Shown here piece after piece: positions 36,898-44,748 of a stretch of 64,000 nt of DNA. Every line of letters begins with the position of its first letter. Position 1 is the stretch's first letter. This stretch comes from Glycomyces fuscus (GTDB taxonomy: Bacteria; Actinomycetota; Actinomycetes; Streptosporangiales; Streptosporangiaceae), in NCBI GenBank assembly GCA_002529455.1, contig NYMS01000013.1, positions 100,928 through 164,927 of the forward strand. The letters are read 5' to 3'. A program made the position numbers and the translations under genes. The notes beneath the pieces are model-generated. The model worked only from the letters and a program-made list of their open reading frames with translations. It did no database searches and was not told the DNA's origin.

Positions 36898-37010
36898 TGA
36901 CCGTCAGCGCGATCATCATGATGGCCATCTCCATCGTCCTGGTGTGGGGCGGCCTCACCGCGGCCATCGTCCACCTGCGCCGCCACCCCGAGAAGCCCGA
37001 GGAGGGGTAG
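36897..37010 (+). CDS. MetS-like small subunit of the NSS transporter
   Basis: A 37-residue peptide starting MTVSAIIMMAISIVLVWGG, with one membrane helix and a charged tail (HLRRHPEKPEEG). The ATG overlaps the stop of the symporter by one base (TGATG), so the two are coupled. Length, single helix and position match the MetS subunit required by MetP-type methionine/alanine importers. It is too short for most gene callers. Confidence 0.88.
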   Translation: MTVSAIIMMAISIVLVWGGLTAAIVHLRRHPEKPEEG

Positions 37011-37024
37011 CCGCCTCCCACACA

Positions 37025-37060
37025 CGGGGCGGTGGGCGCCGTGCGGCGCCCACCGCCCCG
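37025..37060. terminator. Bidirectional terminator, MetPS and PfpI genes
   Basis: A perfect 16-bp stem with loop GTGC in the 80-bp gap between convergent genes. Confidence 0.8.
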
Positions 37061-37090
37061 TCGCCGGTCCGCGCCCCCGCGGGAGACCGC

Positions 37091-37636
37091 CTACCTCGCG
37101 GCGAACTCGCGCACGATGCGCTCGCAGAAGGCGGGCAGGTCGTCCGGGTTGCGGCTGGTGGTGATCCCCTGGTCGGTGACCACCTCCTCCTCCACCACGG
37201 TCCCGCCCGCGTTGCGGATGTCGGTGCGCAGGCTGGGGTAGGAGGTCACCTTGCGCCCCCGCACCACGTCGGCCTCCACCAGGATCCACGGCCCGTGGCA
37301 GATGGCCGCCACCGGCTTGCCCGCGGCGACGAGGTCGCGCACGAACCCCACGGCGTTCTCGTCCGAGCGCAGGTTGTCCGGGTTGACGGTCCCGCCGGGG
37401 ACCACCAGGGCGTCGTAGTCGTCCGCCCCGACCTCGGACACCACGCGGTCCACCTCGAAGGTGTCCGCCGGTTCGATGTCGCCGTTCATCGCCTGGATCC
37501 GCCCGGGCTTGAGCGAGACCAGGTCGATGTCGGCGCCCTCCTCGCGCAGTGCCTCTCGCGGTTTGACGAGTTCCACCTGCTCGACTCCGTCCGCCGCCAG
37601 GATCGCGACTCGACGACCGTTGAGCGCGTCGGCCAT
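37091..37636 (-). CDS. DJ-1/PfpI family protein (YhbO/PfpI type)
   Basis: A 181-residue DJ-1/PfpI superfamily protein. The nucleophile Cys lies in VAAICHGPWIL, flanked by the acidic residue of VLAADGVEQVEL and VVPGGTVNPDNL. Such proteins act as glyoxalases or deglycases on damaged molecules under stress. GAGGGGG precedes the ATG at 37636, which is preferred over the longer frame. It is monocistronic and ends at a terminator shared with MetPS. Confidence 0.92.
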   Translation of the reverse strand: MADALNGRRVAILAADGVEQVELVKPREALREEGADIDLVSLKPGRIQAMNGDIEPADTFEVDRVVSEVGADDYDALVVPGGTVNPDNLRSDENAVGFVRDLVAAGKPVAAICHGPWILVEADVVRGRKVTSYPSLRTDIRNAGGTVVEEEVVTDQGITTSRNPDDLPAFCERIVREFAAR

Positions 37637-37815
37637 GGCTGCCCCCTCAGCTCGACTCTTACGGCACCCTCCGTGCCGCGTTGGCGCCCCTACCCGCGCA
37701 GGCCGCCCTCTCACACTCTTCCGCGGGGGCCGTCCGCGCCCGCGCGCTCAGCCGCGCGAACCGTATCCGGCGGCGCGGAGTCGAACCGGCGAAGCCCCCA
37801 CCGGAGGAGAACCCC

Positions 37816-38388
37816 GTGTCCGCGACCCGCCACCTCTACCTGGCCCGGCACGCCGAGGCCGAACACGAGAACGGTGCCCTGACCGCCAAGGGCCGCCACC
37901 AGGCCCTCGCACTCGGCCGACGCCTGCACCGCGCCGGGGTGGACAGACTCCATCACGGCCCTCTCGCCCGCACCACCCAAACCGCCCTGCTGGCCGCCGG
38001 GGAGCTGGGCACCGTTCCCGTGTGCGTGCCCGAGGCGGGTGACTACGCGCCCCACCTGCCCCTTCGCGAGGAGCTGCCGGACGGGTACGCCGACGGCGTG
38101 CTGGACTTCGTCTCCTCCCTGCCGGGGCACGAGCGCGTACCCGGTCCCGCGCTGGCCCGCCGCGCGTTGGAGCGCTTCACCGGTCCGGCCGAGGGGGAGC
38201 GCGAACGGCACGAGGCGGTCATCACCCACGCCTACCTGGTCGGATGGCTGGTGTGCGTCGCACTCGGTGCGCCCGCCTGGCGCTGGACGATTCTGGCCCC
38301 GGCCAACGCGGCGCTGACCGTGCTGCGCTACGCCCCGGGGCGCCCGGCGTCGGTGCTGGCCTTCAACGACACCGCGCACCTGCTCTGA
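37816..38388 (+). CDS. Histidine phosphatase family protein
   Basis: A 190-residue phosphoglycerate-mutase-like phosphatase. The catalytic histidine lies in LYLARHAEAEHENGAL (RHG motif with Gly to Ala), an Arg in LARTTQTA and the second His in AVITHAYLVGWLV. GGAGGAGA stands before the GTG at 37816. The RHA instead of RHG motif is seen in other active members. The substrate is not predictable. Confidence 0.9.
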   Translation: MSATRHLYLARHAEAEHENGALTAKGRHQALALGRRLHRAGVDRLHHGPLARTTQTALLAAGELGTVPVCVPEAGDYAPHLPLREELPDGYADGVLDFVSSLPGHERVPGPALARRALERFTGPAEGERERHEAVITHAYLVGWLVCVALGAPAWRWTILAPANAALTVLRYAPGRPASVLAFNDTAHLL

Positions 38389-38727
38389 GGGCCGCGTTCC
38401 CGAGGCGGTTTCCGGCCCGTTCGACCCGGGAACCGCCCGCCCCGCACCTGCGGCTCAGCTACGGCGGCGCGGCAGGGGCCGCCGAGGTCACCGAGGGGGT
38501 GCGCCGCCTGCGGACCGCGTTCGCCGATGCCGGGTCCGGAGAGGCGGGGACACCGCCCCACGGTGCCGTCGCTGCCGTGGACGCCTCCGGGAGTTGACGG
38601 AAGAGCGGGGGCGGGTGTGCGCCGAACACGCCCCGGAGGCTGTTTCCCCGAACCGGGCCCCAGCTCCCGAGGGGGTGTCCCGCGCTCTGGGCGCCCGGGC
38701 ACGGAGCGAAGCTCCCCGAAAGACCGC
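38389..38727. other. Intergenic region with an aminotransferase relic
   Basis: 339 bases. The first part encodes the aminotransferase remnant given separately. The rest, about 38600-38727, shows nothing recognisable. Confidence 0.5.
38439..38597 (+). pseudogene. C-terminal relic of a class I aminotransferase (MocR-like)
   Basis: The frame reads PHLRLSYGGAAGAAEVTEGVRRLRTAFADA before a stop (key part PHLRLSYGGA and EGVRRLRTAF). This is the usual end of class I/II aminotransferases, including MocR regulators. Nothing of the enzyme core is found upstream, where the phosphatase gene ends. It looks like the tail of a lost gene. Confidence 0.5.
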
Positions 38728-39426
38728 CTAGCCCAGGGTGTCCTGCGTGCCCTCCCAGACACCGGCCGGAACCCGCTCCAGCAGGCCGACCGCCGCGTCG
38801 GCGCGCTCCCGGACACGACCGGTCCCCAGCGGACCGCGCTCCCAGGTCAGCAGGTACTGGCCGCTGAAGCGGAACGGGCACACGTCCTCCCGCGACAGCA
38901 GCCACTCCCGCACCGGCTCTCCCAGGACGGCCGCCGCGAGGGCCCCGTCGCCGGTCACGACGGCGAACCGTTCGTCGAAGGCGCCCCCGCCCGCGCTCCA
39001 GGCGCGGGCGCCGTCCGTCCGGGGCTGCGGCGCACCGGCGCCCGACTCCTCGACCTGGAGCAGCGGTACGCCCACGGGCAGGGCCACCGCGACCACGGTG
39101 TACACGTGCGCGACGGTGCGGTGGCGGTGCTGGGGGTGGGGCGCGGCGTATCCGTACTCGTAGGCCAGGACCCGGCGGCCGCGCAGCTCGGTGCACAGCA
39201 CGTGCCTGGCCCGGGCGTTGGACCGCAGCTCCAGGAAGGGGGCGCCCTCGAACCGGTCGACCAGCTCGGGCCGTTCCCGGTCGTAGCGCCATCCCCCGCG
39301 CGCGGCCCAGGCGGCCAGGAGGCGGGAGCGGCGGCGCTCGGCGGCCGTCCCCGCGACCGCCGTCGCGACCACGCCGGCGACCACCAGGGCCGCGATCACC
39401 AGAACCAGGACGGTGGCGGTCTCCAT
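38728..39426 (-). CDS. Membrane-anchored hypothetical protein
   Basis: A 232-residue protein with one N-terminal membrane helix (about residues 3-25, VLVLVIAALVVAGVVATAVA) and a soluble part with GGWRYDRERPEL, LCTELRGRRVLAYEYGY and a DUF3137-like look. The open frame extends to 39750, but the membrane start METATVLVL at 39426 follows a ribosome-site-like GAGGAGA. Function unknown. Confidence 0.75.
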   Translation of the reverse strand: METATVLVLVIAALVVAGVVATAVAGTAAERRRSRLLAAWAARGGWRYDRERPELVDRFEGAPFLELRSNARARHVLCTELRGRRVLAYEYGYAAPHPQHRHRTVAHVYTVVAVALPVGVPLLQVEESGAGAPQPRTDGARAWSAGGGAFDERFAVVTGDGALAAAVLGEPVREWLLSREDVCPFRFSGQYLLTWERGPLGTGRVRERADAAVGLLERVPAGVWEGTQDTLG

Positions 39427-39814
39427 GGGGGTCTCCTCGTGCGCGGTGCGGCTCTCCTCCTCTGAGACACCGCCCGCTCCCCGACCGGTTCCGCCGTTCT
39501 CGCGGCCGGCAGCGCACCGTTCACGGCCCACTCCTCCTGCGGCCCGCGCCGTCGCCCCGCGTGGCCGGACCCGCTCTCCCCCGGCTGGAATACCGCTGGG
39601 GGTCCCCGCGTTGTGCGTGGTCCGGGCCGGTGCGGTAGCAAGTGTCCCCCGGGCTCCACCCGAGGCCTTCGCGGAATACCGCGCCCTCCGGGGCGGCAGG
39701 AACCGCGTTGTGCGACGCGCCGTGAGGCGACCGCCGTGCCGGTCCGACACGTGGCCCCCGCCGGGGAACCGGCGGGGGCCACGTGCTTGCCAGGGCGGGC
39801 GCGGGGGCTCGGCC
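39427..39814. other. Intergenic region with terminator of the serine hydrolase
   Basis: 388 bases between two minus-strand genes. The terminator at 39748 is listed separately. The rest carries no credible gene; the long frames across it are extensions of shadows. Confidence 0.5.
39748..39785 (-). terminator. Terminator of the serine hydrolase gene
   Basis: A perfect 17-bp stem with a GGAA tetraloop, 30 bases after the hydrolase stop on the minus strand. Confidence 0.85.
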
Positions 39815-41044
39815 TCAGTCGTCGACCGCCTGGTAGAGCGTGGTCCAGAAGTCGTGGATGAGCCGCGCCGGGTCCGGGACGGACATCCCGACCTGGGTGA
39901 GCAGGATGCCGACGAGCTGGTTGTCGGGGTCGGCGTAGGTGGAGGTGCCCGCTCCGCCGTCCCAGCCGAACTGGCCGACGGGCGCGTAGTCGCCGCGGTA
40001 GGCGCGCACCGCCATTCCGAAGCCCCAGCCGCCGTGCTGGCCCTGGCCGAACGACACGTGGACGTTGTCGGCGGCCATGGCGCTGCGGAGGGCCTGTTGC
40101 TCGGGCGTGAGGCGGTTGGTGGTCATCAGCTGGACGGCGGGGCGGGACAGGATCCGTTCGCCGCCGTGCATCCCCTGGTTCAGCAGCATCCGGAAGTAGG
40201 CGTGGTAGTCGTCGGCGGTGGAGACCAGCCCACCGCCGCCGCCCTGGAACGCCGGAGGCCGGCTGTGGCGTCCCCCCTCGGCCTCGTCCCACACGAGGAA
40301 CTCCCCGGTCCGCGGGTCGGGGGCGTACAGGGGCGGCAGCCGGTCCGTCTTGTCCGCGGGCAGGTGGAAACCGGTGTCCTTCATTCCCAGGGGGTCGAGG
40401 ACGCGCTCGCGCAGGAAGGCCTCGAACGGCTGGCCCGTCACCCTGGCGACGAGCACGCCGAGCAGGTCGCTGCTGATGTGGTACTGCCAGCGCTCCCCGG
40501 GATGGTGCATCAGCGGGAGCGTGCCCAGACGGCGCATCCACTCGTCCGGCTCGGGTATCGGCTCCGGCAGGTCGGGGGTGAGCCCCTGCTCGAAGACCGC
40601 GTTCATGATCGGAGTGCCCAGCGACGTCATGTCCATGCCGAGCCCGAAGGTGGAGGTCAGCACGTCCCGCACGGTGATCGGCCGCCGTGCCGGCACGGTG
40701 TCCTCCAGTGGGCCGTCGGGCCGCTTCAGCACCCGCCGGTCGGCGAGTTCGGGCAGCCACTGTTCCACCAGGTCGTCCAGCCGCAGCCTGCACTCGTCGA
40801 GCAGGACCATCGCCGCCGCGACCGAGACCGGCTTGGACGTGGACGCCATGCGGAAGATCGTGTCCCGGCGCATCGGCGCGCCACCGTCATGGCGCATCGT
40901 CCCGATCGCCTCGACGTGCGTCTCGTCCCCCCGGCCGACCAGGGCGACCAGGCCGGGGATCCTCCCGGACTCCACGTGCCGCTCCAGTACGTCGCGCACT
41001 CTGCGCAGCCCTGCTCCGGAGAGGCCGCCGTTGCCGTTTTCCAT
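39815..41044 (-). CDS. Beta-lactamase-related serine hydrolase (esterase/DD-peptidase type)
   Basis: A 409-residue penicillin-binding-protein-fold hydrolase related to class C beta-lactamases and EstB-like esterases. The catalytic SxxK is STSK (Ser68, Lys71) in FRMASTSKPV, the Tyr motif is YHISSDLLG, and GGWGFGMAVR near the C-terminus replaces the KTG box. There is no signal peptide, so a cytoplasmic esterase is more likely than a beta-lactamase. It is monocistronic. Confidence 0.9.
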   Translation of the reverse strand: MENGNGGLSGAGLRRVRDVLERHVESGRIPGLVALVGRGDETHVEAIGTMRHDGGAPMRRDTIFRMASTSKPVSVAAAMVLLDECRLRLDDLVEQWLPELADRRVLKRPDGPLEDTVPARRPITVRDVLTSTFGLGMDMTSLGTPIMNAVFEQGLTPDLPEPIPEPDEWMRRLGTLPLMHHPGERWQYHISSDLLGVLVARVTGQPFEAFLRERVLDPLGMKDTGFHLPADKTDRLPPLYAPDPRTGEFLVWDEAEGGRHSRPPAFQGGGGGLVSTADDYHAYFRMLLNQGMHGGERILSRPAVQLMTTNRLTPEQQALRSAMAADNVHVSFGQGQHGGWGFGMAVRAYRGDYAPVGQFGWDGGAGTSTYADPDNQLVGILLTQVGMSVPDPARLIHDFWTTLYQAVDD

Positions 41045-41148
41045 CGTGGTTCTCCTTGGTTGTCCGGTCCGCGGGATCCGCCCCGCGTGGCGCTGACGAT
41101 CTCGGTCGCGGCCCGTTCGCCGCGGCGGTCGGGGTGCGGTGGCGCTGC

Positions 41149-41826
41149 TCAGAGGCTGCGGGCGGTGATGTCGCCCTGGCCCGTCGTCGCGTGGATGGCC
41201 AGGGCGGCCTCGGAGCCGCCGGTGTTGACCAGTGCGTTGTGGACGCGGCCGTGGGGGGTGCCGGCGTCCAGGGAGGCGCGGACCCCGGCGGCGGCGCCGA
41301 CCGTCACGTCGCCCATCTGGGTGGTCAGCTCGACCGCGCCGGAGGTGGCCTCGGCGACGTGGATGCCTCCCTTGTGGGTGCTGATCCGCGCGGGGCCGGT
41401 CAGGCGGCCGACCGTCACGTCGCCGAAGGCGGTCAGGCGCATGCTCGCGGCCTCGTCGATCTCGACCGCGCCGTCCGTGCCGTCCGCGCCCTCGCAGACG
41501 ACCTCGCCCAGGCGTCCCACGCTCCGGAACCCGGCGCAGGACGACTTCGCCTCGATGTTCGAGCCGGCGGGCAGCTGGACGGTGACCTCGACGGATCCGG
41601 AGGGGCCGAGGAGCCGGTTCCCGGGCTCGGGGGTGTGGACGCGCAGGACGCCGTCGGTGCAGTCGACCCTGGTCCGCTCCGCCGCCTTGGTGTCGCGGCC
41701 CTTGGCGGGGTCGGCGGGGCGGACCTCGACGGTGGTGTCGGCGCGGTCGGCGGCGATGGCCCGGATGCGCCCGGCGGGGATGTCCACGAGGACGGAGACC
41801 GGGGCGGGGGTGGGGAACTGGTGCAT
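41149..41826 (-). CDS. DUF4097 beta-strand-repeat protein
   Basis: A 225-residue protein made of repeating beta strands (VDIPAGRIRAIA, VEVTVQLPAGSNIEAKSSCAG, MRLTAFGDVTVGRLTG, VELTTQMGDVTVGAAAG), typical of DUF4097. There is no signal peptide or membrane segment. GGAAGGG precedes the ATG at 41826. It is divergent from a GbsR/MarR-like regulator, an arrangement common in actinobacteria, and a clear promoter lies at 41882-41910. Function unknown. Confidence 0.88.
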   Translation of the reverse strand: MHQFPTPAPVSVLVDIPAGRIRAIAADRADTTVEVRPADPAKGRDTKAAERTRVDCTDGVLRVHTPEPGNRLLGPSGSVEVTVQLPAGSNIEAKSSCAGFRSVGRLGEVVCEGADGTDGAVEIDEAASMRLTAFGDVTVGRLTGPARISTHKGGIHVAEATSGAVELTTQMGDVTVGAAAGVRASLDAGTPHGRVHNALVNTGGSEAALAIHATTGQGDITARSL

Positions 41827-41881
41827 GGTGTGGCCCTTCCGTGGTGCGGGCTGACGCGCCCCGCTGTTTCTGATGTTGGAA

Positions 41882-41910
41882 AAGCTACGTTGCGTTCGAG
41901 GATATGACAA
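41882..41910 (-). promoter_or_regulatory. Promoter of the DUF4097 gene
   Basis: On the minus strand TTGTCA (41905-41910), a 17-base spacer and TAGCTT (41882-41887). The spacer holds one of the GTTGC motifs repeated in this region, so the adjacent regulator may bind here. Confidence 0.6.
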
Positions 41911-41983
41911 CTTGATCGTTGCAGATAAACCCAATAACCACAGGTAGAAGCTCAGAAATCATTGCAATAGTTGTGAATCTAAC

Positions 41984-42009
41984 GCAACAATCCACATCCC
42001 GTTTGTTGC
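41984..42009. promoter_or_regulatory. GCAACAA-N12-TTGTTGC operator
   Basis: A perfect 7-bp inverted repeat that overlaps the -35 of the regulator gene. Further TTGC motifs stand at 41890, 41920 and in ATTGCAAT (41961-41968). This is the likely binding region of the GbsR/MarR-like regulator. Confidence 0.55.
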
Positions 42010-42035
42010 AATGGTTTGAAGGTGAACGCTATGGT
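42007..42035 (+). promoter_or_regulatory. Promoter of the GbsR/MarR-like regulator
   Basis: TTGCAA (42007-42012), a 17-base spacer and TATGGT (42030-42035), with the ATG at 42068. Confidence 0.6.
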
Positions 42036-42067
42036 GGCGGCATCCGCAAGCCACGAAGGAGACCGCG

Positions 42068-42823
42068 ATGCCCGGAGGCAGACTCACCCAGCACGAACGC
42101 CAGCAGATCGCGCTGGGGCTGGCCGAGGGCCTGGCCTACGCGCAGATCGCCAGGGGCCTGGGCCGTCCGACCTCGACGGTCACGCGCGAGGTGATGCGCA
42201 ACGGCGGCCCCACCGCCTACCGCGCCGACATCGCCCACCGCGCCACGGCGCACCGCGCCCACCGGCGCAGGAGGACCGCGCCCCGGGACCCGAAGGCGCC
42301 CCCGCAGGCCCACGGGCGCGACGCCGAGGCGGTACGCGAGTACGAGGAGGTCTTCACCACCCTCCTCATGCGATCGGGCCTGCCCAAGATGATGGCCCGG
42401 GTGCTGGTCTGCCTCTACACCACCGACGCGGGCAGCCTCACCGCGTCCGAACTCGTCCAGCGGCTCCAGGTCAGCCCGGCGTCCGTCTCCAAGGCGATCA
42501 CGTTCCTCGAGGACCAGGGACTGGTCCGCCGCGAACGCGACGAAGGCCGCCGCGAGCGCTACGTCGTCGACGACGACGTCTGGTACCAGTCCATGATCGC
42601 CAACGCCCGGGCCGAGGCCCAGTTCGTCGAAACCGCACGACAGGGCGTCAGCATCCTCGGCCCCGGCACCCCGGCCGCCGTCCGCCTGGAGAACATCGCC
42701 CGCTTCATGGACTTCATCTCCGAGAGCCTCGTCCGCGCCGCGGAGCAGGCCCGCGACGTCCTCCACACCAAACCCGCGGCGGCCTCGGACGGCACCGCCG
42801 AGGCGGGTTCGGACCGCGCGTAG
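42068..42823 (+). CDS. GbsR/MarR-like regulator with IS30-type N-terminal HTH
   Basis: A 251-residue regulator with two DNA-binding parts. Residues 1-40 (LTQHERQQIALGLAEGLAYA, then IARGLGRPTSTVTREV) resemble the helix-turn-helix of IS30 transposases. Residues 95-190 form a MarR/GbsR winged helix (ASELVQRLQVSPASVSKAIT, then DQGLVRRERDEGRRERYVV). It is divergent from the DUF4097 gene and separated from it by an AT-rich region with repeated TTGC motifs, so it probably controls both. The signal is unknown. Confidence 0.88.
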   Translation: MPGGRLTQHERQQIALGLAEGLAYAQIARGLGRPTSTVTREVMRNGGPTAYRADIAHRATAHRAHRRRRTAPRDPKAPPQAHGRDAEAVREYEEVFTTLLMRSGLPKMMARVLVCLYTTDAGSLTASELVQRLQVSPASVSKAITFLEDQGLVRRERDEGRRERYVVDDDVWYQSMIANARAEAQFVETARQGVSILGPGTPAAVRLENIARFMDFISESLVRAAEQARDVLHTKPAAASDGTAEAGSDRA

Positions 42824-42975
42824 GCAGCCCTCCCGACGCGCCGCGGCGAGCCGAGGGCCGGGTGCTCCAGCAGGCCGCGGCGGGCCCCGGCCAGCCGCCC
42901 GTTCGCCGCGCGCCGGAGGCGGCGGGCCTCCTCCGGCCGTCCCCCGCCTTCTCGGTGCCGGACGCGATCCGGCCG

Positions 42976-44358
42976 CTACGACGCGGCGAAGACCTTGCCC
43001 GGGTTGAAGATGCCCCGGGGGTCCAGGGCGGCCTTGACGGCCCGGTGCATGGCGAGCACGTGCGGCCCCATCTCCCGGGCGGCGCCGCGCATCTTCAGCA
43101 GGCCCACGCCGTGCTCGCCGGTGACCGTGCCGCCCAGGGCGATCGCCTCGTCCACGATCACCTCGAAGGCCTCCTGCGCGCGCTTCTTGGCGTCCTCGTC
43201 ACCGGCCGGGACGATGAACAGCGGGTGCAGGTTGCCGTCGCCGGCGTGCGCGATGTTGCCGATGCGGGTGTCGAAGCGCCTACCGATCGCCTCGATGCGC
43301 TCCAGCATCAGCGGCACCTTCGCCTTGGGCAGGCACATGTCCTCGGTCAGCAGCGGACCGAGCCGCTCCAGCGCCGGGTAGGCCAGGCGGCGGGCCTCGA
43401 ACAGCGCCTCGGCCTCCTCCTCGTCGGTGGAGCGCACCGCGTAGACCGCGCCCTCGGCCCGGAAGCACTCCAGGATGCGGTCGGCCTCCTCCTCGCCCGC
43501 CGCCCCGGGCTGGTCGCTGCGCGCCAGCAGCAGCACCTCGCCCTCGGCGGACAGGCCCATGTTCTTCCAGTCGTCCACCGCCTGGAGGCAGAACCGGTCG
43601 ATCAGCTCCATCGCCGAGGGCACCACCCCGGCGGCCGAGACCGCCGCGACCGCGCGCCCGGCCTCCACCAGCGAGTCGAAGTAGCCCACCACGGTGTGCT
43701 CGGTGCCGGTGCGCAGGGGCCGCATCCGCAGCGTCACCTCGGTGACCATGCCCAGCGTCCCCTCCGAGCCCACCATGAGCCCGCACAGGTCGTAGCCGGT
43801 CACGCCCTTGGCGGTGGTCCGGCCCAGCCGCACCACCTCGCCCGAGCCCACGACCGCCTCCATGCCCAGCACGTAGTCGCGTGTGACCCCGTACTTGACG
43901 CAGCACAGGCCGCCCGCGTTGGTGGCCACGTTGCCGCCGATGGTCGACCAGGGGGCGGAGGCCGGGTCCGGCGGGTACCACAGGCCGTCGCGGGCCACCC
44001 GCTCGCGCAGGTCGTTGTTGACCACGCCGGGCTGCACGGTGGCGGTCTGCTGCACGGGGTCGACCTCCAGGACCCGGTTCATCCGCTCGAAGGAGACCAC
44101 GACCCAGCCGTCCACGGCGTTGGCCGCCCCCGACAGCCCCGTCCCGGCGCCGCGCGCGACCACCGGTACGCCCAGTTCCGCGCACACGCCCACCGCGGCC
44201 GCCACGTCCTGGGTCCCACGGGGGCGCACGAGCGCGGCGGGGCGACCGTGGGGGGCCCACTCGGCCTCGTCGTGGGAGTAGCCCTCGAGGACGGCGGGGT
44301 CGGTGACCACCTGTTCCGCGCCGACCGCTGCCGTCAGTCCCTCGGCGATCCCGGACAT
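42976..44358 (-). CDS. FAD-linked oxidase, GlcD-like
   Basis: A 460-residue FAD-dependent 2-hydroxyacid dehydrogenase of the GlcD/D-lactate dehydrogenase family. The PCMH-type FAD domain has VPVVARGAGTGLSG and IGGNVATNAGG. The C-terminal domain has the metal/flavin His set NIAHAGDGNLHP and TGEHGVGLLK, then GIFNPGKVF. The frame opens two codons earlier at GTG. GAGGGAG precedes the start. It oxidises a 2-hydroxyacid such as glycolate or lactate. It stands just downstream of the broken NmrA gene in divergent orientation. Confidence 0.93.
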   Translation of the reverse strand: MSGIAEGLTAAVGAEQVVTDPAVLEGYSHDEAEWAPHGRPAALVRPRGTQDVAAAVGVCAELGVPVVARGAGTGLSGAANAVDGWVVVSFERMNRVLEVDPVQQTATVQPGVVNNDLRERVARDGLWYPPDPASAPWSTIGGNVATNAGGLCCVKYGVTRDYVLGMEAVVGSGEVVRLGRTTAKGVTGYDLCGLMVGSEGTLGMVTEVTLRMRPLRTGTEHTVVGYFDSLVEAGRAVAAVSAAGVVPSAMELIDRFCLQAVDDWKNMGLSAEGEVLLLARSDQPGAAGEEEADRILECFRAEGAVYAVRSTDEEEAEALFEARRLAYPALERLGPLLTEDMCLPKAKVPLMLERIEAIGRRFDTRIGNIAHAGDGNLHPLFIVPAGDEDAKKRAQEAFEVIVDEAIALGGTVTGEHGVGLLKMRGAAREMGPHVLAMHRAVKAALDPRGIFNPGKVFAAS

Positions 44359-44548
44359 GGGCACACTCCCTCACCGCTCACTCGGCCGCTCCGCTGCGCC
44401 GACGCCGCCAGCACTCTAACCGGACACCGGGCACCGAAGACACCACCGCCCCTGGTCGGGCGCCGCTGTCGGGCGCTCCGCCGCGGACACGCTCAGAACC
44501 GTCCCCGGCCCCCGGGACCTAGCATGGGTGCTCCGGGAAGGAGCGCTC

Positions 44549-44662
44549 GTGAAGACAGTTCTCGTCACCGGCGGCACCGGCACCCTGGGCCGGCCCGTCG
44601 TGGAACACCTGCGCAGGGCCGGGCACCAGGTGCGCGTCCTGAGCCTCCAGGGGTCTCGGTAG
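44549..44662 (+). pseudogene. N-terminal fragment of an NmrA-type NAD(P)-binding oxidoreductase
   Basis: GGAAGGAG precedes a GTG that starts MKTVLVTGGTGTLGRPV and HLRRAGHQVRVLS, the first Rossmann unit of an NmrA-type SDR. After about 34 codons the sequence runs straight into the 38-bp end of a Tn3-family transposon and stops. The matching C-terminal part lies about 6.3 kb away at 50972-51421. About 100 central residues are missing from both parts. Confidence 0.85.
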
Positions 44663-44687
44663 TTTTCGCGGAATATCCAACGCTTAG
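44650..44687 (+). repeat. Left terminal inverted repeat of a Tn3-family transposon
   Basis: A 38-base segment beginning GGGGTCTCGG and ending ACGCTTAG, the length, GGGG start and TAAG-like inner end of Tn3-family termini. It abuts the interrupted NmrA gene. No full complementary copy is found elsewhere in the window. Confidence 0.75.
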
Positions 44688-44748
44688 CCTCCCCGGCTGA
44701 TTGGCTATTCGCTGACGGTCACCCCTCACCCCCGACCGGAGGCTCGCG

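Noticed and set aside
39815..41044. Antibiotic-resistance beta-lactamase
   Set aside because: The SxxK motif is present, but there is no signal peptide and no KTG box, which fits esterase-type relatives better.
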